The notes under the pieces were generated by a model. It made no database searches, was not told where the DNA came from, and worked only from the letters and a program-made list of their open reading frames with translations. Shown piece after piece: positions 54,533 through 63,254 of a stretch of DNA of 64,000 nucleotides. How positions within the stretch are numbered: the first letter of the stretch is position 1; every line of letters begins with the position of its first letter. The translations under genes and the position numbers were made by a program. Source of the DNA: Bacillus dicomae (GTDB lineage Bacteria; Bacillota; Bacilli; Bacillales; Bacillaceae_G). The stretch spans positions 124,001 to 188,000 of the forward strand of contig NZ_VHIV01000001.1 in assembly GCF_006494425.1 (NCBI RefSeq), in the 5' to 3' direction.

Positions 54533-54574
54533 TATGTTTTTTTACACAATGTATACAAATTTATACCCTACGCG

Positions 54575-54591
54575 TTGGCATGATACTTGCA
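54575..54591 (+). promoter_or_regulatory. Sigma-54 (SigL) -24/-12 promoter
   Basis: TTGGCATGATACTTGCA matches TTGGCAY-N5-TTGCA. The GG and GC pairs are separated by the required ten bases. It lies 37 bases before the proline racemase-family start. Confidence 0.75.
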
Positions 54592-54627
54592 ATAAAAAGA
54601 GTATCAACATATAGGGGAGAGATTGAA

Positions 54628-55632
54628 ATGAAGGTTAGTAAAATATATACAACGATTGATGCGCACGTAGCTGGGGAACCGCTCCGAATTATTACGGGTG
54701 GTGTGCCAGAAATAAAAGGAGAAACGCAGCTAGAAAGACGTGCATACTGTATGGAACATTTGGATCATCTTCGCGAGGTGCTTATGTATGAACCGAGAGG
54801 GCATCACGGGATGTACGGTTGTATTATTACTCCGCCTGCAAGTGCGCACGCTGATTTTGGTGTATTATTTATGCACAATGAAGGCTGGAGTACGATGTGT
54901 GGGCATGGCATTATTGCCGTTATTACAGTCGGAATTGAGACTGGTATGTTCGAAGTGGTAGGTGAAAAACAAAAGTTCATTATTGATAGTCCTGCCGGGG
55001 AAGTAATTGCGTACGCAAAATTTAACGGAAGCGAAGTAGAGTCTGTATCATTTGAAAATGTCCCTTCATTTGTATACAAAAAAGACGTTCCTATTAAAAT
55101 AGATGACTATGAATTTCAAGTAGATATCGCGTTTGGCGGAGCATTTTACGCGGTAGTAGATAGTAAAGAATTTGGTTTGAAAGTTGATTTCAAGGACTTA
55201 CCTGCTATTCAAATGTGGGGCGGTAAAATTAAACATTATATCGAGAGTAAAATGGAAGTAAAGCACCCGCTTGAAGAAGGGTTAAAAGGAATATACGGCG
55301 TTATTTTCTCAGATGATCCGAAAGGGAAAGACGCTACGTTACGAAATGTAACAATCTTCGCTGACGGACAAGTAGACCGTTCTCCTTGCGGCACAGGAAC
55401 TTCCGCAAGAATCGCAACTCTTTTTGCAAAAGATGCTTTACAAAAGGGAGAAATTTTCGTCCATGAATGCATTACTGACGGGAAATTTGAAGGAGAAGTA
55501 TTGTCGGTAACAGCGGTAGATACATACGAAGCTGTCGTTCCGAAAGTAACGGGGAATGCATTTATTACAGGATTTCATCAGTTCGTTGTAGATCCGAGAG
55601 ATGATTTGAATCGAGGATTTTTGTTAGGATAG
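54628..55632 (+). CDS. Proline racemase family enzyme (proline racemase / hydroxyproline epimerase)
   Basis: Cofactor-free epimerase, 334 residues. Both catalytic Cys are present, in [10 protein letters not shown] and [13 protein letters not shown]. Trans-3-hydroxyproline dehydratases of the family lack the second one, so a racemase or 4-hydroxyproline 2-epimerase is indicated. The exact substrate cannot be fixed by eye. The frame is open from 54580, but that lies within the sigma-54 promoter. GGGGAGAGATTGAA marks ATG 54628. Followed after 19 bases by an ornithine cyclodeaminase-family gene. Confidence 0.85.
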   Translation: MKVSKIYTTIDAHVAGEPLRIITGGVPEIKGETQLERRAYCMEHLDHLREVLMYEPRGHHGMYGCIITPPASAHADFGVLFMHNEGWSTMCGHGIIAVITVGIETGMFEVVGEKQKFIIDSPAGEVIAYAKFNGSEVESVSFENVPSFVYKKDVPIKIDDYEFQVDIAFGGAFYAVVDSKEFGLKVDFKDLPAIQMWGGKIKHYIESKMEVKHPLEEGLKGIYGVIFSDDPKGKDATLRNVTIFADGQVDRSPCGTGTSARIATLFAKDALQKGEIFVHECITDGKFEGEVLSVTAVDTYEAVVPKVTGNAFITGFHQFVVDPRDDLNRGFLLG

Positions 55633-55651
55633 AAGGAGGAGGTGGAAAGAT

Positions 55652-56629
55652 ATGCTAGTCATAAGCGCGAACGAACAAAGAAACTTAGTAAATATGAATG
55701 AAGTCATTGAATACGCGGCGCTTGCTTTACAAGAATTTTCCGCAGAAAGAACGATCACACCAATACGTACTTCACTACCATTTGCGAATGAGAAAAATAC
55801 GGCATTAATTATGCCTTCAGTAGCGGAAGGACTCGAAGCTCTCGGTCTAAAAGTAGTAACAGTAGTCCCGCAGAACAAAAAAATAGGAAAGAAAACGATA
55901 AACGGGATTGTAATGCTATCAGACTTTCAAACAGGAGAACCGCTCGCACTTTTAGAAGGATCCTACTTAACGATGATTCGAACAGGCGCCTTATCCGGAG
56001 TAGCGACAAAACATCTAGCTCGTCATAACGCAAAAATTTTATGTATTATCGGGACAGGAGAACAAGCGAAGGGAATTGCCGAAGCAGTATGTGCGGTTAG
56101 AGATATTGAAAAGGTCATTTTATACAATCGAACAGAAGAAAAAGCATATGCATTTGCGCAATATATACAAGAGAATTTCAATACACCTGCTTATGTTCAC
56201 ACAAATGCAAATGAAGCAATAAGCGAAGCAGACATCATCGTCACAACTACGAACGCATCCACACCAGTCTTCTCAGAAAAACTACAAAAAGGCGTCCACA
56301 TAAACGCCGTCGGCTCATTCAGACCAAGTATGCAAGAACTACCATCTCACGCCATCGTAAGCGCAACAAAAGTAGTAGTCGAATCAAAAGAAGCGGCATT
56401 AGAAGAAACAGGTGATCTTCAAGTTCCGATACGAGAAGGTTTATTCAAAGCTAGCGACATCCACGCCGAACTTGGTCAAATTATAAGCGGAGAAAAAGCT
56501 GGTAGGGAGAACGATGAGGAGATTACTATTTTCAAATCGGTTGGTTTGGCGGTAGTGGATATTATTGTTGCGAAGTATTTGTATGAGAGAGCGGTGGAGC
56601 GTGGGATTGGGAATAGGATTGAATTTTGA
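55652..56629 (+). CDS. Ornithine cyclodeaminase / mu-crystallin family protein
   Basis: NAD(P)-dependent Rossmann enzyme of 325 residues. The dinucleotide motif is ILCIIGTGEQAKGIAEAV near residue 130, and LEGSYLTMIRTGALSGVATKHLA is typical of the family. Next to proline racemase-family genes, such proteins are often delta-1-pyrroline-2-carboxylate reductases that return an imino acid to L-proline. Ornithine cyclodeaminase and other imine reductases are alternatives. AAGGAGGAGGTGGAAAGAT precedes the ATG. Part of the sigma-54 transcription unit. Confidence 0.82.
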   Translation: MLVISANEQRNLVNMNEVIEYAALALQEFSAERTITPIRTSLPFANEKNTALIMPSVAEGLEALGLKVVTVVPQNKKIGKKTINGIVMLSDFQTGEPLALLEGSYLTMIRTGALSGVATKHLARHNAKILCIIGTGEQAKGIAEAVCAVRDIEKVILYNRTEEKAYAFAQYIQENFNTPAYVHTNANEAISEADIIVTTTNASTPVFSEKLQKGVHINAVGSFRPSMQELPSHAIVSATKVVVESKEAALEETGDLQVPIREGLFKASDIHAELGQIISGEKAGRENDEEITIFKSVGLAVVDIIVAKYLYERAVERGIGNRIEF

Positions 56630-56675
56630 GGGGCTGCCTTTTGGTGGTATGAAATCATGAATTTAATTGGCGTAT

Positions 56676-56717
56676 GAAAAAAGTTGCCCCTCTACTTGTT
56701 AGAGGGGCAACTTTTTT
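56676..56717. terminator. Strong bidirectional terminator
   Basis: AAAAAAGTTGCCCCTCT and AGAGGGGCAACTTTTTT form a 17-bp perfect stem between convergent genes. Confidence 0.9.
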
Positions 56718-57054
56718 ACCATTCTCGCCATTCTTCTGTAATATCTTCCTCAGATTCTAAGCCAGCTATTCGTGCTGCTGTATCGATAAAATCATAGAGA
56801 TCTTCTCTTTCCATTGTTTCGATAAAATGGTCATGTTCGATATTTAGTTCATTTATTTTAATAACTACCTCTTTAACAACTTGCATTACTTCGACTTCGG
56901 TTGGATTCTCGCCTAATTGCTTTAAATTGTTAATGTAAGTGTCGAGCACTTTATTTGTTGCGCTTATATTTTCTTCAGTGAAAAATTCCCCATCTTCATC
57001 ACTTTCAATCCATTGGGTTGTTGGTTTGTTTTTTTTCAGTTCATTAAACGTCAT
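56716..57054 (-). CDS. Small acidic hypothetical protein
   Basis: A 112-residue, highly acidic, helical protein with no signal, membrane segment or recognised domain. The composition (WIESDEDGEFFTEE, ESEEDITEEWREW) resembles some small immunity or regulatory proteins, but that is not evidence of function. AAAGGGGGCTATT precedes ATG 57054. The longer frame to 57093 begins before this site and is not preferred. Confidence 0.65.
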   Translation of the reverse strand: MTFNELKKNKPTTQWIESDEDGEFFTEENISATNKVLDTYINNLKQLGENPTEVEVMQVVKEVVIKINELNIEHDHFIETMEREDLYDFIDTAARIAGLESEEDITEEWREW

Positions 57055-57208
57055 AATAGCCCCCTTTAAAATGTTTTTTATCTTCAATCCCATTCTACAT
57101 TTTTGATTATATATAACAACTATTTTAGAGAGATTTCTTGTAGGATTTTAGTTTTTAATTGTACTTTAATGATGGAGGTAGGGGAGTTTTCCATTTTTAC
57201 GAAAAAGT

Positions 57209-57237
57209 TTGACTTTACATACAGGTAGTGGTAATTT
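57209..57237 (+). promoter_or_regulatory. Probable sigma-A promoter of the oligopeptide transporter operon
   Basis: TTGACT (57209-57214), a 17-base spacer, and TAATTT (57232-57237). Transcription would start at the foot of a long hairpin. Confidence 0.55.
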
Positions 57238-57244
57238 AAAACTT

Positions 57245-57280
57245 ATAAGAAAACTCGGGATTAATTCCGAGTTTTCTTAT
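57245..57280 (+). promoter_or_regulatory. 5'-end hairpin of the transporter mRNA
   Basis: ATAAGAAAACTCGG and CCGAGTTTTCTTAT form a perfect 14-bp stem with an 8-base loop. There is no T-run beyond the stem, so this is not a classical terminator. Confidence 0.6.
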
Positions 57281-57309
57281 GGGTATAACTAGTTTGAGGG
57301 GGCCGAAAG

Positions 57310-58899
57310 ATGAAACGGAAATTATTTGCATTACCATTTGTCCTAATATTACTTATTGCATTAGCGGCTTGTTCTGGGGGAAAAGATTCTTCGAAGCAAG
57401 CGAGCACTAGTAAATCAGGGGCTCCGAAAGATGGAGGTACGTTAACGATTGGTGTTAGCGACAATCCAGATACGATGAATCCGCTGTATGCGAACGATCG
57501 TGTGTCATTAACGATACAGCAAGCTTTATATGCACCGCTATATCATATGGAAGACGGTAAGAAAAAGTTTGTTCTTGCTGAGAGCTTTACGCCTTCAGAA
57601 GATCAATTAACGTGGACGTTGAAACTGAAAGATAATTTGAAATGGCATGATGGAAAGAAAATTACATCAGACGATATAGCATTTACATTCCAATCTATTT
57701 TAGATGAGAAGCAAAATAGCTCAAGCCGTGAAAATTTTATTTTTAAAGGAAAACCGCTTGAGGTGAAAAAGGTAGATGAGTTAACAACTCAATTCGTTTT
57801 ACCACAAGTAAGCGCATCTTTCGAAGGTGTGATGAATGATTTCTTCCCAATTCCGAAACATGTATTTGAAGGGGAAGCAGATTTAGCGAAGAGTAAGAAA
57901 AACTTACAGCCTGTAGGATCAGGTCCATTTAAGTTTAAAGAGTATAAATCAGATGAGTACGTTGCATTAGATCGATTCGATGATTATGTAGGTGGAAAAG
58001 CTAAATTAGACTCTATCGTATACCGTGTTGTAAAAGACCGTAATACAGCAAATGTTTCACTGCAAAATGGTCAAATCAACATGAAGATGATTGAGCCACA
58101 AGACTTTAAGAAATTAGATAGCACTGGGAACTTCTCAATGGTGACATTCCCTGAAGGTAGATTATTCTATTTATCGTATAACCATAATACAGATCTTATG
58201 AAGAAAAAAGAAGTACGCCAAGCAATTGCGTATGCATTAGATAAGAAAGAAATGATTAACTCAGCATTCGTCTCAGGTGAATTTGCAGAACCAGCAAATT
58301 CAATCTTAACGCCAGACGCTATGTATTATGCGAAAGATATTAAAGACTATAAGTATGATAAAAAAGAAGCGAAAGATTTATTAGCAAAAGCAGGCGTGAA
58401 AGATAAAGAAAAAGTACGCGTCATGTATGTAACGAATAATAAAATTATGGAAAGCTTAGCGCTTTATACACAACAAAAATTAAAAGAAGTTGGCTTAGAA
58501 GTTGAACTAAATGCATTAGATGCTAGTGCGGCAAGTGAAAAAGGCTTAGATAAAGAGAATAAAGAATATGACATTACATTTGGTGGTTACATAATGGGAC
58601 CTGAGCCAGATTCATATAAGAGCTTATTCTTAAGTAATGCAGAATACAACTATGCACGTTATAAAAACGCTGACTTCGATAAGTTATGGGAAGAAGCTGC
58701 AGTTGAAATAGATAAAACGAAACGCGCAGAACTATACCATAAAATTCAAGAGACAGCTCGAGAAGATTTACCTTATCTACCAATTGCATATCCGAAAGCA
58801 GTTATTGCAGTAGATAAAAAGTTTGATGGATTAAAAGAAGCGAAAGCAATTCCTGTCACAATGTTTGAAGATTTATCTAAGATTTATGAAGTGAAATAA
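57310..58899 (+). CDS. Oligopeptide ABC transporter, substrate-binding lipoprotein
   Basis: SBP family 5 (OppA/DppA type) lipoprotein, 529 residues. The lipobox is ALAACSGG, with Cys21 lipidated. The family stretches DGGTLTIGVSDNPDTMNPLY and LTWTLKLKDNLKWHDGKKITSDDIAFTF are present. It captures peptides outside the membrane and delivers them to the permease pair encoded downstream. GAGGGGG precedes the ATG. A stem-loop follows the gene, consistent with more binding protein than permease. The neighbouring proline enzymes suggest proline-containing peptides, which is speculation. Confidence 0.9.
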   Translation: MKRKLFALPFVLILLIALAACSGGKDSSKQASTSKSGAPKDGGTLTIGVSDNPDTMNPLYANDRVSLTIQQALYAPLYHMEDGKKKFVLAESFTPSEDQLTWTLKLKDNLKWHDGKKITSDDIAFTFQSILDEKQNSSSRENFIFKGKPLEVKKVDELTTQFVLPQVSASFEGVMNDFFPIPKHVFEGEADLAKSKKNLQPVGSGPFKFKEYKSDEYVALDRFDDYVGGKAKLDSIVYRVVKDRNTANVSLQNGQINMKMIEPQDFKKLDSTGNFSMVTFPEGRLFYLSYNHNTDLMKKKEVRQAIAYALDKKEMINSAFVSGEFAEPANSILTPDAMYYAKDIKDYKYDKKEAKDLLAKAGVKDKEKVRVMYVTNNKIMESLALYTQQKLKEVGLEVELNALDASAASEKGLDKENKEYDITFGGYIMGPEPDSYKSLFLSNAEYNYARYKNADFDKLWEEAAVEIDKTKRAELYHKIQETAREDLPYLPIAYPKAVIAVDKKFDGLKEAKAIPVTMFEDLSKIYEVK

Positions 58900-58907
58900 G
58901 AAACAGT

Positions 58908-58935
58908 AAAGAAGCTGGTGGAAATCAGCTTCTTT
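58908..58935 (+). other. Stem-loop between binding-protein and permease genes
   Basis: AAAGAAGCTG and CAGCTTCTTT around an 8-base loop. Likely a partial terminator or a 3'-stabilising hairpin for the upstream message. Confidence 0.6.
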
Positions 58936-58954
58936 AGCTTGAGGGGGGAAGTTT

Positions 58955-59905
58955 GTGTATAAAGTAATTGCGAAGAGGCTTTTAAATGCAATTCCGCTTT
59001 TATTTGTTATTTCTATTATTTCTTTTCTATTAATAAAACTAGCACCGGGGGATCCCGTTAGAAACTTTGTCACACCGAATATGAGTCCGATTGATGTGGA
59101 GCGTATTCGCAAAAGTTTAGGACTAGATCAACCAATTTACGTGCAGTATTTTTTATGGTTAAAAAACATTTTAACAGGAAACTTTGGTTACTCACTTCAA
59201 AATCATCGTCCTGTTTTGGAACTTATCACAGAAAGATTACCCGCAACAATTGGATTAATGGGATCATCTTTACTCGTCTCATTCGTAATCGCAATACCAC
59301 TTGGACTATTTACAGGTGTGAAAAAGAATTCATTCTTTGACCGCATTGTAAACTTTATTTCATACGTTGGTATTTCTATGCCGGTTTTCTGGTTTGCATT
59401 ACTATTAGTCTACTTATTCTCTTTAAAATTGAATCTCCTTCCGAGTATGGGGATGCGCACTGTTGGTAAAGATTCTGTCTGGGATATTGTGCAACACGGT
59501 ATTTTACCTTGTATGGTGTTAGCGTTCCAAAACGTATCTGTTTATATGAGATATATTCGTTCAAGTACGATTCAGCAACTAGAAGAAGAATATGTACAAA
59601 TTCAATATGCATACGGCGCTTCAAAGAAGACAGTTTTATTTAATCACGTACTTCGAAATGTATTAATCCCGATCATTACAATTTTCGGATTATCGATTCC
59701 AAGTTTAGTAGGCGGAGCATTTATTACGGAAACAGTATTTTCATGGCCAGGGCTTGGTTCACTTGGGGTAAATGCTATTTTTAGATTTGATTATCCGATT
59801 ATCATGGCAATTACATTACTATCATCATTCATGTTAATTCTCGGTAACTTAATTGCTGATATTTTATATGGCGTAGTAGATCCGCGCATTCGAATGAGGG
59901 GGTGA
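58955..59905 (+). CDS. Peptide ABC transporter permease (DppB/OppB type)
   Basis: Inner-membrane permease of 316 residues with six segments. The N-terminal FVISIISFLLIKLAPGDPV is typical of the DppB/OppB branch. The ABC-interaction loop is around YGASKKTVLFNHVLRNVLIP, followed by GGAFITETVFSWPGLG. It forms a heterodimer with the next gene's product. The start is GTG 58955 directly after GAGGGGGGAAGTTT. Confidence 0.92.
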   Translation: MYKVIAKRLLNAIPLLFVISIISFLLIKLAPGDPVRNFVTPNMSPIDVERIRKSLGLDQPIYVQYFLWLKNILTGNFGYSLQNHRPVLELITERLPATIGLMGSSLLVSFVIAIPLGLFTGVKKNSFFDRIVNFISYVGISMPVFWFALLLVYLFSLKLNLLPSMGMRTVGKDSVWDIVQHGILPCMVLAFQNVSVYMRYIRSSTIQQLEEEYVQIQYAYGASKKTVLFNHVLRNVLIPIITIFGLSIPSLVGGAFITETVFSWPGLGSLGVNAIFRFDYPIIMAITLLSSFMLILGNLIADILYGVVDPRIRMRG

Positions 59906-59911
59906 TTTGGA

Positions 59912-60763
59912 ATGAATAATAGGAGATTTCAAACGATAAAACATAGTTTCACGAAAAATAAGTTTGTTGCAATGGGAGTTATTATACTTGCGGTTTTAAC
60001 GATTGCATCGATTTTTGCATTCGTATCGCCATACGATCCTAGTAAAATGTCGATTCCAGATCGCTTACAAGAACCGAGTATGAGTCATCCTTTCGGGACG
60101 GATGATTACGGAAGGGATTACTTAACGAGGGCGTTATATGGCGGACGAGTTTCGCTTGCAGTTGGTTTCCTTGCAATGGTTGTGTCTATTACAATCGGTA
60201 CAGCAGTTGGAGCCATTAGCGGATATTTTGGTGGAAAGTTAGACAACTTCTTAATGCGAATTGTTGAAGTACTTATGTCCATTCCATCATTCTTCTTAAT
60301 GCTGTTATTAAATGCTTATTTAAAACCAGGAATTACGACGTTAGTACTTATTATCGGATTACTAACGTGGATGGACACCGCTCGTATTGTAAGGGCAGAA
60401 ACGTTATCCGTAAAAGAGCGTGAGTACGTTTTGTATGCAAAAGTATCAGGACAAAAATCACTCACAATTATTGTAAGACATATCATTCCAAACATTTTAT
60501 CAACCATTATTATCGCTGCGACATTAACAATTGCGACATCGATTTTAATGGAATCATCACTTAGCTTCTTAGGTTTAGGTATTAGAGAACCAGATTCTTC
60601 TTGGGGCAGCATGCTAAACAATGCGCAAGGGTACATAGGTGAAGCTTGGTATTTAACACTCTTCCCAGGATTCCTTATCCTTTTAACGGTACTTAGTTTT
60701 AACGTAATTGGTGAAGCATTGAAGAAAGCTTTCGCGCCAAAAGGAGCTGGAAATGAAAACTAA
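59912..60763 (+). CDS. Peptide ABC transporter permease (DppC/OppC type)
   Basis: Second permease subunit, 283 residues with six segments. It has the DppC/OppC hallmark HPFGTDDYGRDYLTRALYGGRVSL and an ABC-interaction loop YAKVSGQKSLTIIVRHIIPN, then SSLSFLGLGIREPDSSWG. It begins six bases after the first permease, with GAGGGGGTGATTTGG as ribosome site overlapping that gene's stop. Confidence 0.92.
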   Translation: MNNRRFQTIKHSFTKNKFVAMGVIILAVLTIASIFAFVSPYDPSKMSIPDRLQEPSMSHPFGTDDYGRDYLTRALYGGRVSLAVGFLAMVVSITIGTAVGAISGYFGGKLDNFLMRIVEVLMSIPSFFLMLLLNAYLKPGITTLVLIIGLLTWMDTARIVRAETLSVKEREYVLYAKVSGQKSLTIIVRHIIPNILSTIIIAATLTIATSILMESSLSFLGLGIREPDSSWGSMLNNAQGYIGEAWYLTLFPGFLILLTVLSFNVIGEALKKAFAPKGAGNEN

Positions 60764-60789
60764 AGTGTTAAGTGAGAGGAGTGAGGAAC

Positions 60790-61782
60790 GTGTCTGAAAA
60801 ACTACTAGAAGTGAAAAATTTAAAGACTTCTTTTTTCATAGAAAGTGGAGAGGTTGAAGCGGTTCGTGGCGTTACATTTCATTTAAATAAAGGAGAAGTA
60901 GTTGGTATTGTTGGTGAGTCTGGAAGCGGGAAGAGTGTGATGGCGAAGTCTGTTATGTCTCTCGTTACATCACCAGGGAAAGTGAAAGAAGGGGAAATCC
61001 TTTTTCATAATGAAAACATCCTTTCTAAATCTGAGAAAGAATTGCGGGCTATTAGAGGGAATCAAATTTCACTGATCTCCCAAGATCCAATGTCGGCGCT
61101 AAATCCAGTCGTGAAAATTGGGAAGCAAATGACAGAAGTAATTATACGGCATCAAAAAGTAAAAAAGAAAGAAGCAGAGCAGATAGCGGTCAATTTGTTA
61201 AAACAAGTCGGTCTTTCGTCACCAGAAGAAAGAGTAAAACAATATCCGCATGAACTAAGCGGCGGTATGAAGCAGCGGGTTATGATTGCGATGGCGATGT
61301 CTTGTAATCCAGACCTTCTCATTGCGGATGAACCGACGACAGCGCTTGATGTAACGATACAAGCGCAAATACTAGATTTAATGAAAAACTTAAAAAACGA
61401 AACGAATATGGCGTTACTTCTTATTACGCATGACTTAGGAATAGTGGCGCAAAACTGTACACGCGTTATTGTTATGTATGGCGGTCTTATTATGGAAGAG
61501 GGACCTGTACTTGATATTTTCCAATCGCCGAATCATCCATATACGAAAGGGCTATTAAACTCTCTGCCGAAAATATCGAACGGCGTAAAAGAGAGACTCG
61601 CGCCAATTCAAGGTGTAACGCCAAACTTATTACATCCGCCGAAAGGTTGCCCATTCGCAGAGCGTTGCCCACATGCGATGGACATTTGTGAAAAAGAACG
61701 TCCGCCATATTTTGAAATCGGAGACGGAAGGCGTTCTATGTGTTGGTTAAATGATAGGGCGGTAGGTGATTCCCATGCATGA
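60790..61782 (+). CDS. Peptide ABC transporter ATP-binding protein (DppD/OppD type)
   Basis: ATPase subunit, 330 residues. Walker A GESGSGKSVMAKS, signature LSGGMKQRVMIAM, Walker B LLIADEPTTALD, and a C-terminal extension with Cys residues (GCPFAERCPHAMDICEKE) typical of Opp/Dpp ATPases that carry an iron-sulfur site. The frame opens at 60772, but the ribosome-like GGAGTGAGGAAC precedes GTG 60790. It overlaps the next gene by eight bases. Confidence 0.92.
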   Translation: MSEKLLEVKNLKTSFFIESGEVEAVRGVTFHLNKGEVVGIVGESGSGKSVMAKSVMSLVTSPGKVKEGEILFHNENILSKSEKELRAIRGNQISLISQDPMSALNPVVKIGKQMTEVIIRHQKVKKKEAEQIAVNLLKQVGLSSPEERVKQYPHELSGGMKQRVMIAMAMSCNPDLLIADEPTTALDVTIQAQILDLMKNLKNETNMALLLITHDLGIVAQNCTRVIVMYGGLIMEEGPVLDIFQSPNHPYTKGLLNSLPKISNGVKERLAPIQGVTPNLLHPPKGCPFAERCPHAMDICEKERPPYFEIGDGRRSMCWLNDRAVGDSHA

Positions 61783-62746
61783 AGAAAACTTAATTGAAGT
61801 GCGGAACTTAAAAAAGTATTTTCCTATTAAAAAAGGACTATTCGGTAGAAAAACAGAACAGTTAAAAGCAGTCGATGACTTGAGCTTCACAATTAAAAAG
61901 GGTGAAACGTTCGGATTAGTAGGAGAATCAGGTTGCGGAAAATCAACGACAGGGAGAAGCATCATTCGCTTACACGATGTTACTTCAGGTAATGTTTTAT
62001 TCGACGGAAAAGATATCGCAAGTTTAAAGGAAAGTGAACTGAAAGAATATCGAAAACGAATGCAAATCATTTTCCAAGATCCATACGCATCATTAAACCC
62101 GGCAATGAATGTATTCCAAATTATTAGCGAACCGATGAACATTCACGGTTCTTACACAACGGAAGAAAGAAAAGAAATCATTCTAGACCTTCTCAAAAAA
62201 GTAGGACTAAAAGAAGAACACTTATATCGCTACCCGCACGAATTTAGCGGGGGCCAAAGACAGCGCATCAGCATCGCGCGCGCACTATCAGTAAAACCAG
62301 ATTTCATCTTATGTGACGAACCAATCTCAGCACTAGATGTCTCAGTCCAAGCGCAAGTCGTAAACATGCTGCAAGACATCCAAGAAGAAACGGGCGTCAC
62401 ATACTTATTCATCGCACATGACCTATCTATGGTAAGACACATATCAGATAGAATCGGAGTTATGTATTTAGGAAACATAGTAGAAATTGCCGACAGTGAA
62501 GACCTATACACAAAACCGGCACATCCATACACACAAGCACTACTCTCATCCATGCCAGAACCAGATCCAACAAAAACAGGAAAAGATCGGATCATTCTAG
62601 AGGGAGAAGTACCAAGTCCACTCAACTCACCATCCGGCTGCAAATTCAGAACGCGCTGCAAATTCGCCACTGAAAAATGCGCGCAGGAAGTACCGAAGAT
62701 GGTTGAGATTGCGAAAGGGCATGAGGTGGCTTGTCATTTGTTTTAG
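61775..62746 (+). CDS. Peptide ABC transporter ATP-binding protein (DppF/OppF type)
   Basis: Second ATPase, 323 residues. It has Walker A GESGCGKSTTGRS, signature FSGGQRQRISIAR, Walker B FILCDEPISALD and the Cys-containing C-terminal extension GCKFRTRCKFATEKC. Family-typical opening NLKKYFPIKKGLFGR. TAGGTGATTCCC precedes ATG 61775; an in-frame GTG at 61766 lies inside that site. It completes a five-gene oligopeptide importer, closed by a terminator. Confidence 0.92.
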   Translation: MHEENLIEVRNLKKYFPIKKGLFGRKTEQLKAVDDLSFTIKKGETFGLVGESGCGKSTTGRSIIRLHDVTSGNVLFDGKDIASLKESELKEYRKRMQIIFQDPYASLNPAMNVFQIISEPMNIHGSYTTEERKEIILDLLKKVGLKEEHLYRYPHEFSGGQRQRISIARALSVKPDFILCDEPISALDVSVQAQVVNMLQDIQEETGVTYLFIAHDLSMVRHISDRIGVMYLGNIVEIADSEDLYTKPAHPYTQALLSSMPEPDPTKTGKDRIILEGEVPSPLNSPSGCKFRTRCKFATEKCAQEVPKMVEIAKGHEVACHLF

Positions 62747-62754
62747 AGTGGGGG

Positions 62755-62785
62755 AAAGCACTGGGGGGACCTGGTGCTTTTTTGT
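62755..62785 (+). terminator. Terminator of the oligopeptide transporter operon
   Basis: AAAGCAC and GTGCTTT arms with a G-rich loop and a T-run. Confidence 0.8.
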
Positions 62786-62786
62786 T

Positions 62787-62987
62787 TTCTTGTCGAGTGC
62801 GCGGGTGTGGGGCATGCTCATTAAGCTAAGCGTACATAAGTTTAATTTTATGTGGAATTGTTTATTGTTTTAAGAATCTAATGTGAATTTTTTAAAAATT
62901 TGCATTCAAGAAACACCATCCTTTCCTACGATTCTACAGAAAGACTAGCGTATTTTTTCATTTTGGGAGGGAACTTTGTTTTGTTAG
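62787..62987. other. Intergenic region, no gene seen
   Basis: A short G+C-rich piece (about 62790-62830) is followed by AT-rich DNA. No credible gene or transposon end could be confirmed. It marks the border between typical chromosome and the DNA carrying the gene fragment and vanRS. Confidence 0.4.
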
Positions 62988-63221
62988 GTTGATACGGATG
63001 AGGCGGGACCTCCTTCTAGTTTTGGATACTCATTTGCTTTATCTATTGTAAATAATTTTGAGTCCGATAGATCTTTTGTTCTTGGCGTAAAATTAAATCC
63101 TAATAAATGGGTAAATCCGAAAATCTATTCTGTGTAACCGACTGTGTCTGTATACAACGATAGGACTTTACTTGGAGTGGTAGGTATGATAGGCTCGTTA
63201 TTCGGAAAAGATTCCAATTGA
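62988..63221 (+). pseudogene. Decayed coding fragment upstream of vanR
   Basis: A frame of about 78 codons bounded upstream by TAG and interrupted by TAA at 63135, ending at TGA 63219-63221. It reads like real protein on both sides of the internal stop (SSFGYSFALSIVNNFESD before it; TVSVYNDRTLLGVVGMIGSL after it). It has no start codon or ribosome site at its head. I do not recognise the parent family. The best reading is the 3' remnant of a gene left beside a horizontally acquired or rearranged segment. Confidence 0.5.
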
Positions 63222-63254
63222 GAAAAGCACATCCATAAAGGAGGATTGGTAACT

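Noticed and set aside
62800-62850. Transposon end near the vanR border
   Set aside because: Composition changes here, but no inverted-repeat partner or target duplication was found within the window.
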